From positions 96,273,739-96,337,738 of the forward strand of contig CM076259.1 of assembly GCA_038380795.1 (NCBI GenBank): a stretch of DNA of 64,000 bases, read 5' to 3'. A model generated the notes under the pieces. It saw only the letters and a program-made list of their open reading frames with translations, made no database searches and was not told where the DNA came from. Origin of the DNA: Pyrocephalus nanus (Eukaryota; Chordata; Aves; Passeriformes; Tyrannidae). Positions 26,446-39,800 of the stretch are shown one piece after another. Position numbers and translations under genes: made by a program. The number at the start of each line of letters is the position of its first letter. The stretch's first letter is position 1.

Positions 26446-29400
26446 TTTGTATTAATCAAATTACTGGCCTGAAGTAACCTTTCATGAAAATGATGCTGAT
26501 CTCCAAGTCCTATATAAGGAAATGTTAAAACATATTCATCTCATCTACAGCCCCGGGAGATCCTACTCTGTTCTTGTTTATTGAAGGAAGGAGATTCTAG
26601 CAGGTTATAGCACTTCTAAGGGTAAAGCCTGTTTTTTACTATACTGTACACATGCATTTTTAGGCTGAAAATTAGGAGAGAGAGTGAAGGTTCTTTCCTT
26701 TTCCCATCACTTGTCATCATCTGGAGAATAGCTGAAGACCTCTGCATCCATTTTGTACCCCACCAAAACTAGAAAATATTCCCAGTGCTTTCCTAAAACT
26801 TCTTTTCAAATTCAAGCATTCTTCCTGGCAAGAGCTGTGAAATGAAGTTCAGATTTTGTATAGAGGGCCAAACTGGCAGACTGATGGTTTTCTCTGAAAT
26901 ATCATAACCTTGAACAAGTCCATGTGAAACAGAAAATAGATTTCTAGAAATTTTCTTATGAATAAATTTATAATATTTGTACCAGAGTCCTTGCTGATCA
27001 TCTGTAAGAGAACACCATATTATTGGGAAATGTTTGTTTCCATCAATTCAATTTTTTTACTCTGACAAAACCAACTCTTTTGTTATGTTGTCATCTATGC
27101 TTTGCTGATTCGATTTTAAAAATATTTTTCTAAAGATTTTTAAATAATCCTAGTAGCTTTATAAAAGTAAAGAAAATATAAACCACTTCAACTAGCTGAG
27201 ACACCTGTAAGGAAGAGTGATTAATCTTTTTCTTCACCTGTTTAAAATAAAGCAAATGATTTTTCAATATTCTTTGTCAATGCACAAAATTTCAGGTGAC
27301 ATTTACAAAACTTCTATTCTTCACTTTTAAAGCAACTTTGAACAAGTATTTCTTTGTTATTAGATGTGCTTCTTGCAACTGAAAGGTTAGACATGCTAAT
27401 AATTTTCTGATTAATAATTTTGAGTACTTCATTAGGATTTCATGTGTCAAGGGTGGGGTTTTTGACATCTAAAATTTGAAAAATTTGAGAAGAAAATAAT
27501 TAATGAAAAAATTCCTGGGAGTTTTAGTAGACAAAAACCTGTCTGTGTAAAAATATTTGCAGAAGTTGCTTAGGACTTCCTTTTCATATTTGTCCCATAC
27601 ATTTGCTCAGTATCAGGAAAACTGGTCTCTGAATCTTACAGATCTGTTCTTTTCACTCAGAATAATTGCATCCATTGGGATGCAGGGAAATGATTGTCCT
27701 CAATTTTTTTTCTGTTAATAACATGCATTTTTGAAGGACAGAAAACAAAACCCAACAAAATACAAACCACAGTTCTGAATAGGTTCCTCTTTGGATTTTC
27801 CCATCATTTGAAAATTGCCAGGTTTGTTTGTTTGTTGGGTTTTTTTGTGTCAACATTATTCTCTGTCTTCAGCATGCCAGCAGCTGCTGCTTGAATGAAC
27901 TGAAAATTACAGGGACCACTCAGCAAGTAAATATTTTTCATATAAATCTTTAGGAAGTGTCCACAGATTCTTCCCTTTTGAGACTTTCTTCCAAAAGAAA
28001 ATATTATAAATGATCAATCATTCTTTTTGAAGATGACGATGAAGAATTCAGGAATGTCAGCTGCTACAGTTCAGCAGATAATCTTGACTTTTGAACAGAA
28101 TTCAGTGGACTTTTCTCATAGCACTTACTCTAGACAATGAGCTCAGTCATGAGATTTCTGTCTTCAGCAGTCTGAGCATGGTTTCCCTGTCTTGTATTTT
28201 TCCTTCAGAAGTTGTTCAGTATGATTATTAGATATTCACCAGTGTACATTTCATTATATTTTAGTGGATAGTTAACGCTGTAGGTTTTATCCTTAAGATT
28301 TTAAAATCACTGCCACTGTTGTTTTTTTCATGATTTTCCCTGAAATACTGCATATTCTTCACAGTTCTTTATGCAAGCCTCAAACTAACATTATGTCTTT
28401 GAATATCACTCATTATTCTCTACCTACAATAGGACATAATGTGCTGTCTTTTGACCATTTTAAAAATGTAACGTCGTAAGATACCCAGACACTTAAAACA
28501 GGTATAAAATAAAAATAATAATAAAAAAAATTCAGTGTAAGAACAATAAAATTAAAAATTTTTAAACTAAAATGGGGTATTTTTATTAGCTGTTCGATAA
28601 ATGCACATAGTTATAAAAATAATACATATAGTTTCATTATAGGAACCAAATAGTATTGTCTCTGCTATGTATAGCTATATATAGTTTGACAAGAATTTCA
28701 CAGCTGAAACCTTTTCTAAATTGTTGAAGTATTGAAGAGATATAAAAATACATATATGCAATATCTACTACATATAAGATTAGCTTAGAACCTTACAACT
28801 CTAAATGATTTTAAAGGTAAAGGAAGCAGGAAGAAAGGATTCCATCTAATAACAAGAGTTATCTGAAGAAAGTAATTTTCAAGTGAATTGCAGCTTTTAT
28901 CTGCTGCTGTGTAGAAAAGTTGAGAAACATGAATTAGAGTGTGGGAGCCAACAATGGCTACAGAGAAGGATGCTTGAGACGCAGTAAAAGTCTGTGGGCA
29001 ATTTATGTTGGTATGCTACACACAAATGGCTATCCTCAAAGGTGTCTGAATTCAAGGAGGGACTAGCTCCCCAATTTACAGTGAAGAACAGACTTGTTTA
29101 ACTTGTTCTCCTACAGAAGGAAGAAACAAAATAATATGAACAAAGGAGATGACATTACCAGCAAACCTTTAAAGCTACTGCCATAGATTAAATTCAGTAA
29201 AAATGGTGTCCAGGTACTAATGCATCAATAGCTTCTATTCACTTCAGGAACTGCTTATCAGAAAACGCCAGTTAGCCATCAGCGATCAAGAGCAGTGCTA
29301 TTTTAACAGAAATTATATCCCTATCCAGTTTGTCACTTCATCTTGAAAATATTAAAATGTCTTACTGAGGGACTTTTGTTTACTCTCATGGCTGCTTCCT

Positions 29401-31080
29401 GTCTGTTGGAGGTACTGTTGTTGTTCTGAGAGGATAATTAGATGGGTGAAGGACAATAAAACAGGAGAGGACTCTGTTAGGGAAATAGAACACTGAACAG
29501 TTATGTTCTTGGTAGATTTGCTTTAACTAATGGCAACCTATTTTGAGACTACTTAGAAATACAACTTCTGTACTTTCTGTTTTTCTTAACATGTAAAGAA
29601 AAGATATATTCTGAGAGTCAACTTATTGTATAATTCAGAGAACTGGATAATAGCAGGAAAAATGAACTCAAGGTATCAGTGAAGCATTGGGACAAGACCT
29701 TTAAGGTGCTGCAGGCTTAGAGCCTGCCTGCTGTTTCAGAAGGGACTAAAATACTTGGCTGTGGGGAAGCCCCGACAATTTTACCACTAACTTCACTGTG
29801 GAAGAGACATATAGTTATCTTTTTATATAAAGCAGGTTTACTATCCAGATGCTTTGCAGAACATAGGTACCGTTAATTACTGAGAGATTAATTTGATCCT
29901 TGTACTTAACCCTCTGACAAAATGAGATTTTATATCAGCTGAGAGAGACTGGGAGAGAGCTCTCTCTTTTTAATATCACACCTTACACAGTTCATCAGCT
30001 TTACAGATTAGAAATCTGACAGCTCTTAATGTCTCCTAGTATATTGCACTGGCTTCTCCACAGCCACAGCCACTGACAGATATGCTTTAGTTTTTATAAT
30101 GCTTAGGAAATAAGTGTTTAAAGTCTGCACTGCTGTTTCTCCAGCACCACATGAAGTGCCAGATCCTCACAGAAACACTGCTGCAGTGCAACAGATAAGC
30201 ACTGCACAGTAACAGACTGTGCTCTCCCAGAGCTCAGCATTTTGTACTGTATAACCATGACATCTATAGCTGCATAACTGATAAACCAGCATCAGCTCTC
30301 CAAAACACCAGCAATGTCATTCAGACATGATATGTTGTCACACATCCCTTGTCCCCGCCCCACACTTCATTTTGCAATATGCCATGTACTCTGCATATAG
30401 CCAAACCTGAACAATTCTTTATTCTGTGGGTAAAAAACAATCATGGTATGACTCTCTTATTTCTTTCTTTCCCCATTTCTTAACTTGCACCAACTTGCAT
30501 TAATTCAGAATTCCCAACTTTATATTCCTATCTGTAAGCCCTTGAACAGACCTGGTGATACAATGCTCAACACCAAAAAAAGGTGGCTGAAAATTTTGTT
30601 TTCAATGTCATTTAGCACAAATACGGTGACAACTTGACCACAAAGTTCTCATGTGCGTGGACTTACTAGAATTTATTTTAGTTGACATTTTAGTAGCTAT
30701 GTAAATTTTTTCTATCAAGGTGTTATGGTGCCCTGAACCAAATTCTCAGGTGTGACAAGTGTTGCATGGTCTACAAAGGCACACAGTGCACTGATTAATC
30801 AAGGCCTTTGGCTTATGTTTTTTTTTCACTGTCTATCTTGCCAATTAAACACTTCTAAGGAGCCTGAAGCAATGATTAGTATAAAATTACATTCCTTCCC
30901 AGAATGTAATTCTAAATCTGAGTAAATGAGAGGCATCTTTCTGCGAAATGTTCTGTGCATAAGTTCAAAGAAATTTAAGTGTCAGATTTTGTTTGTTTAT
31001 TTTAATTTTGAGAAAACAGCAATAGATTCAAGTGTCAGACCAACCTTTCAAAATGTTACTGGAGGTAGATGAAGGAATTC

Positions 31081-31120
31081 TGTCTTGCCTTGCCTTGTCT
31101 TGCTTTGTCTTACTTTACCT
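31081..31120. repeat. Degenerate pentanucleotide repeat (TGTCT/TGCCT)n
   Basis: About eight decayed five-base units reading TGTCT TGCCT TGCCT TGTCT TGCTT TGTCT TACTT TACCT. It lies 150 bp upstream of the exon-like segment at 31271..31383. Confidence 0.7.
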
Positions 31121-32992
31121 TTCACTTCCCTTTTCCCCTGTAAGACTGTGCCATTGCAGCTGTCACAGCCAGAGCCTTTTAAAACCTGCCATGTCCTATT
31201 GTCTGTGCCAGCAAGTCACTCCCAGCCTTTAAAGCTCCTTCCCCTTTGCTGACTTCCAAGAAGCTTTCAGGGGGTTCTCCCAGTCTAATGTGTATAATAG
31301 CGATCAGCCGTCTGACCCTGATTTAAGTGCAGACGAAGTGAACTGGAAGTCTCCAGGCTCTGTCACTGAATTGGTTCCTAAAGGTAAAATTTCTTATAAT
31401 GTGAAAAATGCTGTGGGATAGAAGAAGCTGTAAAGAATCTTAAGGTTACCTGCTGTCTTTTAAATTCATGCTATAGTATAGAACTGCAGCCTGTGATTCT
31501 TTAGTCTGCTGAAACATTTCTTTCTTTAAACCTGTTTTTGTTCTTGAAAAGTTGAGTGTGATGTAGTTACAGCATGGCATGTACCAGTTTATCTCTGCCC
31601 TTCCCACATTTTCTAGTTCTTTCTATTCTGTTGAACTAATGAATTGCTTAATAAATATTGGCCACTGTAGTGCACATAAATCTGTGAAAGTATGTTAGTA
31701 GATTAACAAGCTTTCTCTGATTTTAACAAAGTTCAACAAAATACCAAAAAAGAGAATTTTCCCTCAGTATTAAAAAATTGAAGTGATCCAAAAAACATTT
31801 TTCACAGTAGGGTGTTGAGAAATGTAAATTACTGATGACTATGTTTTTCCAGTATTTGTATAGTCTCAAGTGGACAGGTAATCTGATATCATAGACCTCA
31901 GCTGTTTAGTATCCTAGTTCTATTAAGAATAAAATACAGATTTTTTTAACTCTAATTAATTCTTCTTTAATCCATTTTTTGAGAGCTGTATACTTCTTTG
32001 ACTGTAGGAGAGATGGTGTGCTTCCATGGAAGTGCCTGTGTGTTCCTGCCTTACCTATCTGTTCTGTGATATGTGAGAAAAAGAGTAGCTTTGTTTACAG
32101 CTTTCTTATTAAGTATGTTCAGATTCTCCAGTGCGCATCCTGTTTGAGAGTGCTTCTTGAGGGAACCAACTGATACTTGCATAATCTTATTTCAAGAAAT
32201 AACTAGAATTTTTAAACAGTGAAAATGCAGACTGAAGTTACATTAGGGTGGACAGTTCAGTTTCTGTGCACAGAAAATTAAGCTGAGAAAGAATGACCAA
32301 CCTATACATGAAGAACTTTGGTTCCCATTTTACAAAACAGAATGTCACCTAAGAATTGCACTACTGTAACAGTTATTTATATTTGAAAAAAATCATCTAG
32401 AGGCCTAAGACAGGAATTTGGAATCCATTATGCCTTTTCATGTCATCCCATTTAATAAAATGAGAAACTCTGTCTCCAGGTGTTTGCAATGAAAGTACGT
32501 GGCAGAGGGCAATAGGTTAATACAGGAAAGAGAGAAAGACAAAAAAGGTAACAATGAAATTATTTTGATTAGCAAAATGAGAAGCAGACATGGCCCAGCA
32601 GTGGGTAAGTGTGGTGAAGGGGCAAAGATACACTTTAATAAGCCTTGAAGAAGACTTAGTAAATATTTATGCAAATCTTCTTAGCACTGTTTATGTAAAA
32701 ACAAAAAGTTCTTTTAAGTCTTCTATGATTTAGTTAATCAGAATTCTTCCAAAGGAATGAAATTAACATAATTATGTCATAAATATGTGTAATGTGAAAA
32801 TCACCATGTTTTGCTTATTTTTATTTTGCTCAATTTTGTTTTACTCTTTCAGTATACTGCAGTTTCTGCACAGTCTTTACTGTCTTTGTACCAAAAGACT
32901 GATTTCTTGTAGTGTAAATTAGAGTTTCGTAAGACTAGGGGACTTTCATTTTGTCATTTTATCCCCAGCTGTTTTGTGTCTGTAAATTGCAG

Positions 32993-33375
32993 GTGAATCT
33001 GTCTGGAAAGTCTTCTTCTTCACTCCAAACTTCAGTCCTGAGGACTCCAATGGTTGCTACGATTCTCATGTTTGCTTCTGCCACGGAGGATTCATTACAC
33101 AGCATGATCCCCCACTGCTCTTTGATCTGTCCAGAGACCCTGAAGAGAAAGTCCCGCTGACTCCAGAAACTGAGAGCCGTTTCTACGAAATCCTCAGGGT
33201 CATACGCCAAGCAGTAGACAATCACATCAGATCCTTGCAGGCTGTTCCTAACCAGCTGTCATGGGACAACCTTCTCTGGAAGCCATGGCTCCAGCTCTGC
33301 TGCTCATCTCTCTTTCAGTCTTGCTATTGTGACTATGACTCAGGAGGGAGTCCTCTGGAAGTGCATTCAGGATAA
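32993..33375 (+). CDS. STS: Steroid sulfatase, terminal coding exon with stop
   Basis: The exon begins after ttgcag with two bases that complete the serine codon started in the previous exon, then runs 126 codons to TAA at 33373..33375. The joined junction reads [19 protein letters not shown]. Landmarks in order are TPNF (about residue 10), a [12 protein letters not shown] cysteine patch (about 21-32), [14 protein letters not shown] (about 36-49), [16 protein letters not shown] (about 54-69), [16 protein letters not shown] (about 88-103) and the tail SCYCDY. These follow human STS closely through [10 protein letters not shown]; beyond it the last 23 residues have diverged and lack the lysine/arginine-rich human end. 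The three exons give about 221 residues against about 218 for the same part of human STS. The minus-strand frame at 32959..33225 is a shadow. Confidence 0.94.
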
Positions 33376-34108
33376 ACAAGCTGTAATTCACTGTCAGAAA
33401 CCGAAACAGTAGAGTGGGGGTATCTGACTTGAGCCACTGTGGTACTCGCCTTCAAAAGATTTTGTTGTATCAGAATGAGGACTTATCTTCAAAGACACAT
33501 TGCAGTAGAAGAAAATTTCAGTCAAGAAAATGTGCCAAGAAAGGGAGGGTGAGACACACCTTTTCTGCCTTTATCATACAGTATGAAGAACGTGTTGCCA
33601 TCCTCATCTACAAATGAGTAGATTGTAGGTGTTTTCTATGTGAGATAATTTTCTAGACCTTCAACTTCATCTTTTTTCTTACCCAGCAAAGAATTTACCT
33701 ATAGTTTCTGTCAATCACAACTACTAAATGCATACTTTCCTGTCCTTCTTTTTGCTAAGTGTTATCCACCATTAGTAGGATATAGCAATGAGTAATTAAA
33801 AATAGAGAGATAATAGTGGAGAGGTCCACCTGTGACTGTCATTTGGTATCTGATAGATAGGTTAAGAGCAGACTTGCAACAGCATCTCTATCAACAAGCC
33901 TCACGGATATGAAAAAATAACAGATTTCCAACAGTCTTACTTTGTATGTTCCAGAAAAATGTACAGAGCTATGTGGTGGAAGTCATTGGGTCCATATTAA
34001 AATATGCTCCCCAGCATCCCCTCTGTCCTATTGTATTTTAGCAACCTTTGTTTCAAAAGGACACCACTCCATCAGTTCTGCACTGGTGTGTGTACCATAA
34101 GTGTCCGT

Positions 34109-34133
34109 ATATATATATATACATATTTATATG
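34109..34133. repeat. (TA)n microsatellite
   Basis: An alternating TA run, then ACATATTTATATG. Simple sequence in the presumed STS 3' untranslated region. Confidence 0.75.
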
Positions 34134-34319
34134 CGCAAGCCAAATGGATAACCCAAAAATCCTTCAATCTCTGATGTAGGCACACCTTTATGGTCATAGC
34201 CCAATTGATAAAAAAAAGGTTTGATCCATACTTGATATTTGAGTTCCAAATACACGATACTGCAAATATATCTTTCACTGTTTACCATACCTATTCTTCC
34301 ATTGATGAATGTAATCACA

Positions 34320-34329
34320 AATAAATAAA
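34320..34329 (+). promoter_or_regulatory. STS: Candidate polyadenylation signals (two overlapping AATAAA)
   Basis: AATAAATAAA gives two overlapping canonical hexamers 945 bp after the STS stop, followed by the T-rich sequence tttggtcttcc. It is the first canonical hexamer I noticed downstream of the stop. Chance occurrence is common in AT-rich DNA. Confidence 0.3.
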
Positions 34330-34330
34330 A

Positions 34331-36453
34331 TTTGGTCTTCCTTTAAATATCTTTGCCATCTTTTAAGATTTCTGAATAGGATCTATCGTTTTCTGAAAAT
34401 AAACTTGGGCTTCGGTACTTAAAGCCAAATATAACAGTCTCTGATTCTTAGGGAGGCCTTGGGAAATCTACTGTCCTCCAGGGCTAATTTCTGTATCCAT
34501 TTTTATCTGAATCTTATTCAGGCACATTTTCTTTCCACTCCACAGGCAGACAAACTATTTTCTTTGGAAGACTGTAGATGAAGAGAACATATCAGCAAAA
34601 TACTAAAATGATTTGATGCCTGATAATAGAAGGTGACTTGCTCCTTATCAGAAAGAAACAGTTAATTCCCACATTAAAATGTATTAAAACCTGTTTGGTG
34701 CAAGAGTAATCTGTGTTGATAGTAATGCAATAGCTTCAGTCAGCCAACATTAGGGTTGTGACCTGGTTCTTGTGAGCTGTTGCAGCCTGTCCTGTAAAAT
34801 ATATTGTGATATATGGTGTATTTCTCTTTCTGTAAAACCTAGGCTTTATTTGATTTTTCTGCTGCAGTTTCATTCCAAATTTCATTCTCCACAATATCCA
34901 GATGCCTGCCCTGGGAAATGTACTTCTTCCTTGAAGTCCTATTTTCGATGTTTCACCTTGTGTTCATGATGGTATGTCCTCTGCAAGCTGTCTGTAGGTG
35001 GCTAAGTCCTGTGTGTGCTGATAAAGTTGGTCTGTTCAGGTATTTCCCTGATAACCACTCAGGACCATTTACATTGTATCAGGAAAGCTGTCAGATGGAC
35101 ATTCATATGGTATAATTCCCTCTGTGCTTTATTTAATCACTGAATGTATTACATAATCTTAGGAAGAAAGATGTCTGTTGTTTGAATACAAGCATTATTC
35201 TGCAGTGATGGTGGCTGCCCTCTAGACATCATGGCAAGATCCATACATGCCAAATTAATGGTCCTCACCATGTGGCCATAGAACCCCTTGGGGCATTGTG
35301 CAGGTGCTGCTGTGCCTCCCCCCACAGCAGCTGAGCAGCCCAAGCTGTGTCTGGAGTGCTGGAGCACCGTGGCATGGAGGGTTGCTCTTTCCAACTCCTG
35401 CAGCTCTGCCACAGCTTACACAAAAACTTTTCAAGCAAGTATTCCTGCTGAAGCATATGGGAAAAAATATGTGAAGTGTTAGTATACAGTGCTAAATCAG
35501 ACAAGGTGTTTGGTGTCATTAGATCTGTTTTGTTCCCACAGTTTCTGCGCTGTGACCTTGACTGGTATTTCAGTTTATACTCTCAAGGACCTCCACATCT
35601 ACTTCATTTCATGAAGATGGTGCTGTGTTGCTGTTATTTCTTTTATTTTCATTCTGCAGGTGCAAGAACTGTTTGTTCTGTTAGGCACAACAGTTGTTCT
35701 ATGCTGCCTGACTGAAGTCTAAAAATGGTAATTTTTCTACTGCTCTGGTTTATTCTTGCCTGAATATGACTTTTCTTTCATACCCTCCTTGGCTTTTGGT
35801 GTCATCTTTGTAATCTCCTTTCTTTAAAAATCCACATCCCCCAAATATTTTCCATCTATTTCTTTGCCACTCAGTCCATCTGTTTGCTTGTCATATTGAT
35901 TGTGATGGTTATTTCGCCCTAAACAAGCAGAAAATGAAAAGTCATCTTTGTCAAAAGATTCAACTGCTAGGGCTCCTTGACTCTGCTAACCTCCTGCTTA
36001 TTCAAGGTTTAGCAAGGATTAACTTCATATTATGAAATATAAGAAATTAAACCACATTCAAGACACCGTGAACAGTAAAAGCTATTTCTTGTTTGTGGCA
36101 AAAGCTTCATATTTTCCAAAACATAATTTAATCCAACATTTAATACTTTGACTTAAGCAGTAAAATCTGAAATCCATTTTTAAAATTGTTCCTTCAGGAA
36201 AGATTCTATTAAGAATAGAGCAGTATTTTTCATACTCTATGGTAACAGTATTTTGTTTAATGCCTAAAATAAACCTGCAAATGTATTATACCTTTAAGTA
36301 ATGTACCTTCTGTTCTGGAGATGGCATGTCAGATCATGATAATTAGAGTATTCTTGTTTATCTGCAAAATAAAATGTGAAAGACAGTATACTGTTTGTGT
36401 AATGGCACTGCCTGAGCTAACAAGGAGAAGGTTTTGTTTTCACAACAGGTTAT
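34331..36453. other. Downstream sequence, no gene recognised
   Basis: AT-rich sequence that may be STS 3' untranslated or intergenic. A GC-richer patch at about 35190..35450 contains four overlapping open frames on both strands (up to 87 codons), none with a recognisable domain. No transposon was identified. Confidence 0.5.
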
Positions 36454-36838
36454 TACAGAATCACAGGATCAGTCTATTCCAATTTGGAAGGGACCCATGA
36501 TGATCATCGAGTCCAGCTCTTGGCCCTGCACAGGACCATCCCCAAGAGTTACACCATGGGCCTGAGGGTATTGTCCAAACACTTCTTGAACTCTGTCAGG
36601 CTTGCTCTGATGACCACTTCCCTGAGGAGCCTGTTCCAGTACTCAATCACCCTCTGGATGAAGAACTTTTTTCTTATACTCAGTCTAAACCTCCCCTGAT
36701 ACAACTTCAGGCCACTCCCTTGGGTTCTGTCACTGATCACCACAGATAACAGATCAGTGCCTGCCCCTCCTCTTCTCTTCATGAGGAAGTTGTAGGCTGT
36801 GATGAGGTCTTCTCTGTCTCCTCTCCTCCAGGCTGAGG
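36454..36838 (-). mobile_element. CR1 LINE fragment, 3' end, minus strand
   Basis: The complement begins its 3' end at the octamer-like ACAGAATCACAGG and extends to the right. The minus-strand frame 36549..36782 reads GLKLYQGRFRLSIRKKFF, then EYWNRLLREVV and SLTEFKKCLD, which is the C-terminus of CR1 ORF2. The right (5'-truncated) boundary lies near cctccaggctgagg. The element is 5'-truncated and not capable of moving. It lies about 3.1 kb after the STS stop. Confidence 0.92.
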
Positions 36839-39800
36839 TTTTTTTTCATGGGATATGCGTGATTCATGATTTATTAACAAAGAAGGCTTAAGGATAATGT
36901 ACTGCTCTGGTACTTTGAGACTGACTTTCAATCTATCATTTAATGAACATCAGTATTTGTATCCTAGTGCCTGTTTTTAGGATGTGTCAGTTTAAACTAG
37001 GAGTTAAGCTTCAGAGAAAAGTGTATTCCTCTGTAGTATTGTTTTACAGTATCACATCCTGGTTTGTCACAGAGTCCCTGTATGGCCCAGAGCAAGTCAT
37101 TTAATTCTGTTTTTCAGTTCCTCCACTGTGCCCAAAGAAGGATAACAATATTTCTCTAACTGTTGGGAATACTGAAAGAACAAAAACTGTTGGAGGTGCA
37201 CTTTCCAGTCAATAAGGCACCTTCTCTATAAAAGGTACAATTTAAATTCCAGAAAACTATGATGTAGAAGATTTCCCATTACAAGGAGGTGTACAATATT
37301 GAGGATTGCAGATGAGTTCTGTGTGTACTGTTCAGCACATGTGGGATCAGGGTCTGGAGGAGAGAGAATAGATGGCTAAAAAAGATACACATTGGGCATT
37401 CAGAGAAAGTTATGACACATTTTTCTAATTATATTTATTCTCTTTTTTAGAAGTCAGAGGAGACTATGTGGAATAATAAATAATGTTTCCCCCTCAGGGA
37501 CTGGAAGTCACAGATTCTCAGCTCCTAAAAATAGAGATGTCCTGACTTGCCTCAAATTACTGTCAGAAGAAGAAAAAATAAAAAAAAAAAAAAGGGGAAA
37601 TAGAATCCTTTGGAGATAGGTGTCTGCTCACTGAAATCCAACTGAAAGTTTGCAGAGAACTAGGTGAATATGTTCTGTATCCTTCACAGCTCAGTGAGAA
37701 TCATCACTTGCCAGCAATCGTTTATTTCACATTGTAGTAATGTGAGATCTGGGTGTTCAGATATGTGGACAATGTAAAAATTTCACATAAGATATCACCT
37801 TATATAGAAACAAATAAAAAAAGAAAGAAACTGAGTGCAAGCATAGCTTGAAAAAGTCTATGTTCCAATAAATGGAACAATGTTTTATTATATGTTTAAT
37901 TATTTAAATATGTTTATGATTTAAATTAGTACAATGTTTTTGACTTACATTAGGACATAATAGTTCTGTGCTTAAGACAGATCTTTTCATCTTCTCTGTC
38001 ATTTCCCTTTTCTCTGGCATTGGCTATGCATTGGAAATACACTCTGAGGAGCAAGAAGCATCCACCCTGCCCTTGTACACTACAAGCAGTGTTGGCAGGA
38101 GGAAACACTGGGAACTACCAGGAAGCAAAGAGTGTCTGGGGATTATCTCCAGCCTCAGTACAGAGGCTTGCAAATTACTGATTCCCCTGGATCTGTCAGG
38201 GACCACAGGTGACTGCAGGAGGAGCCAGGTGGCCTCTCCAGGCAGCTGGACTGCAGCGTGTTCAGCAGCCAGTATCTTCAATGTCAGGCTGTCATGTGGA
38301 AATCAGTTGGAAGCCCACAGGATGCAGGACCCCTTGCCTCTGAATAAATACACCAAGCAGGCTGCTCCTGAGTCATTGTACAGGAGATGACAGTCTGATA
38401 CTCTGGGTCTAAGACAGCAGCAGTCTCACATTTTGTTCCCTGGAAAACCTGAGGACCTGAGCCAGGCTCTAGGGACTCCCAGTTTACAGGCTGCTAAAAC
38501 TGCAAATGATTCAGGGAGTCCTGGAAACAGCCTGGCAGTTGATATGGCTTTTCCAAAATATTTTGCTGTTCTTGGTAGCTTTTATTTACATCAAAGCCAA
38601 TAAGAATTTGTCTAAAACTTCACCTTTGTAATACAGCAAACAAAGGATCTTGCAAATTTTTCCTTAAGACCCCCAAAAATAGCTTTAACCTGCAAGTTCA
38701 GTACTGAGCCAATGAATTTGTGCAAACAAAAGGCATGGGAATTGAACGTTTCTTATGCATATGGAAAGATGCTGAATTTGAGACTCCCACTATAGCTTGT
38801 ACTATTCTGGTTGGTAAGATGAAGACTGGCTTGATTATCCATCCACACATCTCTAATTGTACTGTCCAAGTTATGAAACATTGCAGAACTAGGGGAATGT
38901 GGATTATAGGCTTTGCAATGCTTATGCAGCATCTCCTGAATATCTAAAAAACATTCCTGTTAAAGAATAGATCATGTTAGGTTCCCTGTGTAGATTGATG
39001 TTAGTCTTATCTATAAAAGAATGGTGTTGCAGGTACTTCCTTGGGAAATAAAGCTATATATGAAGATAACAGATTCAGCATGTGTGGTCAGCTCAGTTAT
39101 AAGAAAACCCTCCAGTGTTATTTATTCTGCAGTTATCCAATAATAAAACCTTTTTATGCAGATAATGTTTTATTGTGCCTGATTTATGTGAAAAATAGTG
39201 TGAAGTAGTTTAAATTATAAGGCAGAGCTCTTCATTTTTACTCTTATTTTAAGAGAAATCGATATGAAGTTGCTTTAGGTAGCAATATTTATTACAAAAG
39301 ATTAGATACAAAGCATCTCAAAAGCCTTATGGACTGAAGTGGAGCTGCAAGAGAATAACTTTTGTTTAATTTGGCCATCATTGCTCATAAATGAACAAAC
39401 AAGTTATGAAGAAAAAACCTCCAACTGCAAGAATAGTTTGCCTGTGCTGTTAGTGATAAAAAGAATAGTAGAAGTTTGTACCATGCGTGAGAATTTCTTT
39501 CATTTTTTTTTCCTTATTGTTGTCTTTTATGTTATAACTCCTCATAGCAAACAGACAAAATATTTAGGTTTAGAAAACTGTGCTGATTGGTTTGTAATTG
39601 TCAACCTTGCATTGTCTTATGTAATGCATTGGGAAGTACTGATTAATGCCACTGTCCTGATAACTGTTTCAACTTCAGGGAGATTATTAGAACAGGAATT
39701 TTAGATCCTAACACCTGATACATATGAAAAACACAATCATCCAGTGACATGTCATCACTCACTAAGCTTTTAAGCTTTTAAAAAGAACATTATTCTGCAA

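Larger units (their letters stand above)
7560..32992 (+). other. STS: STS last intron, 25,433 bp
   Basis: The long final intron runs from the donor gtaagt to the acceptor tctgtaaattgcag and is phase 1. Recognisable contents are a minus-strand solo LTR (8839..9400), a CR1 3' end (about 16165..16374), poly(T) tracts (17096..17112 and 17154..17181) and small simple repeats (18601..18626, 25207..25291, 26359..26445, 31081..31120). A GC-richer island lies at about 23225..23640, and an exon-like segment flanked by AG and GT lies at 31271..31383. Elsewhere it is ordinary AT-rich intron. The many 60-130 codon frames on both strands have no recognisable domain. Confidence 0.85.
33376..34330 (+). other. 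STS: Candidate STS 3' untranslated region
   Basis: Sequence after the STS stop with no recognisable coding content. The first strong poly(A) hexamers are the overlapping AATAAA copies at 34320..34329, followed by a T-rich stretch; another AATAAA is at 34398..34403. The true 3' end could lie at either or further downstream, so the right boundary is a guess. It contains a TA-rich microsatellite at 34109..34133. Confidence 0.45.

Noticed and set aside
32951..33160. 69-codon plus-strand frame over the last STS exon
   Set aside because: It reads the STS terminal exon in the wrong frame.
32959..33225. 88-codon minus-strand frame
   Set aside because: It is the antisense shadow of the STS terminal exon.
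36484..36699. 71-codon plus-strand frame
   Set aside because: Shadow of the minus-strand CR1 fragment.
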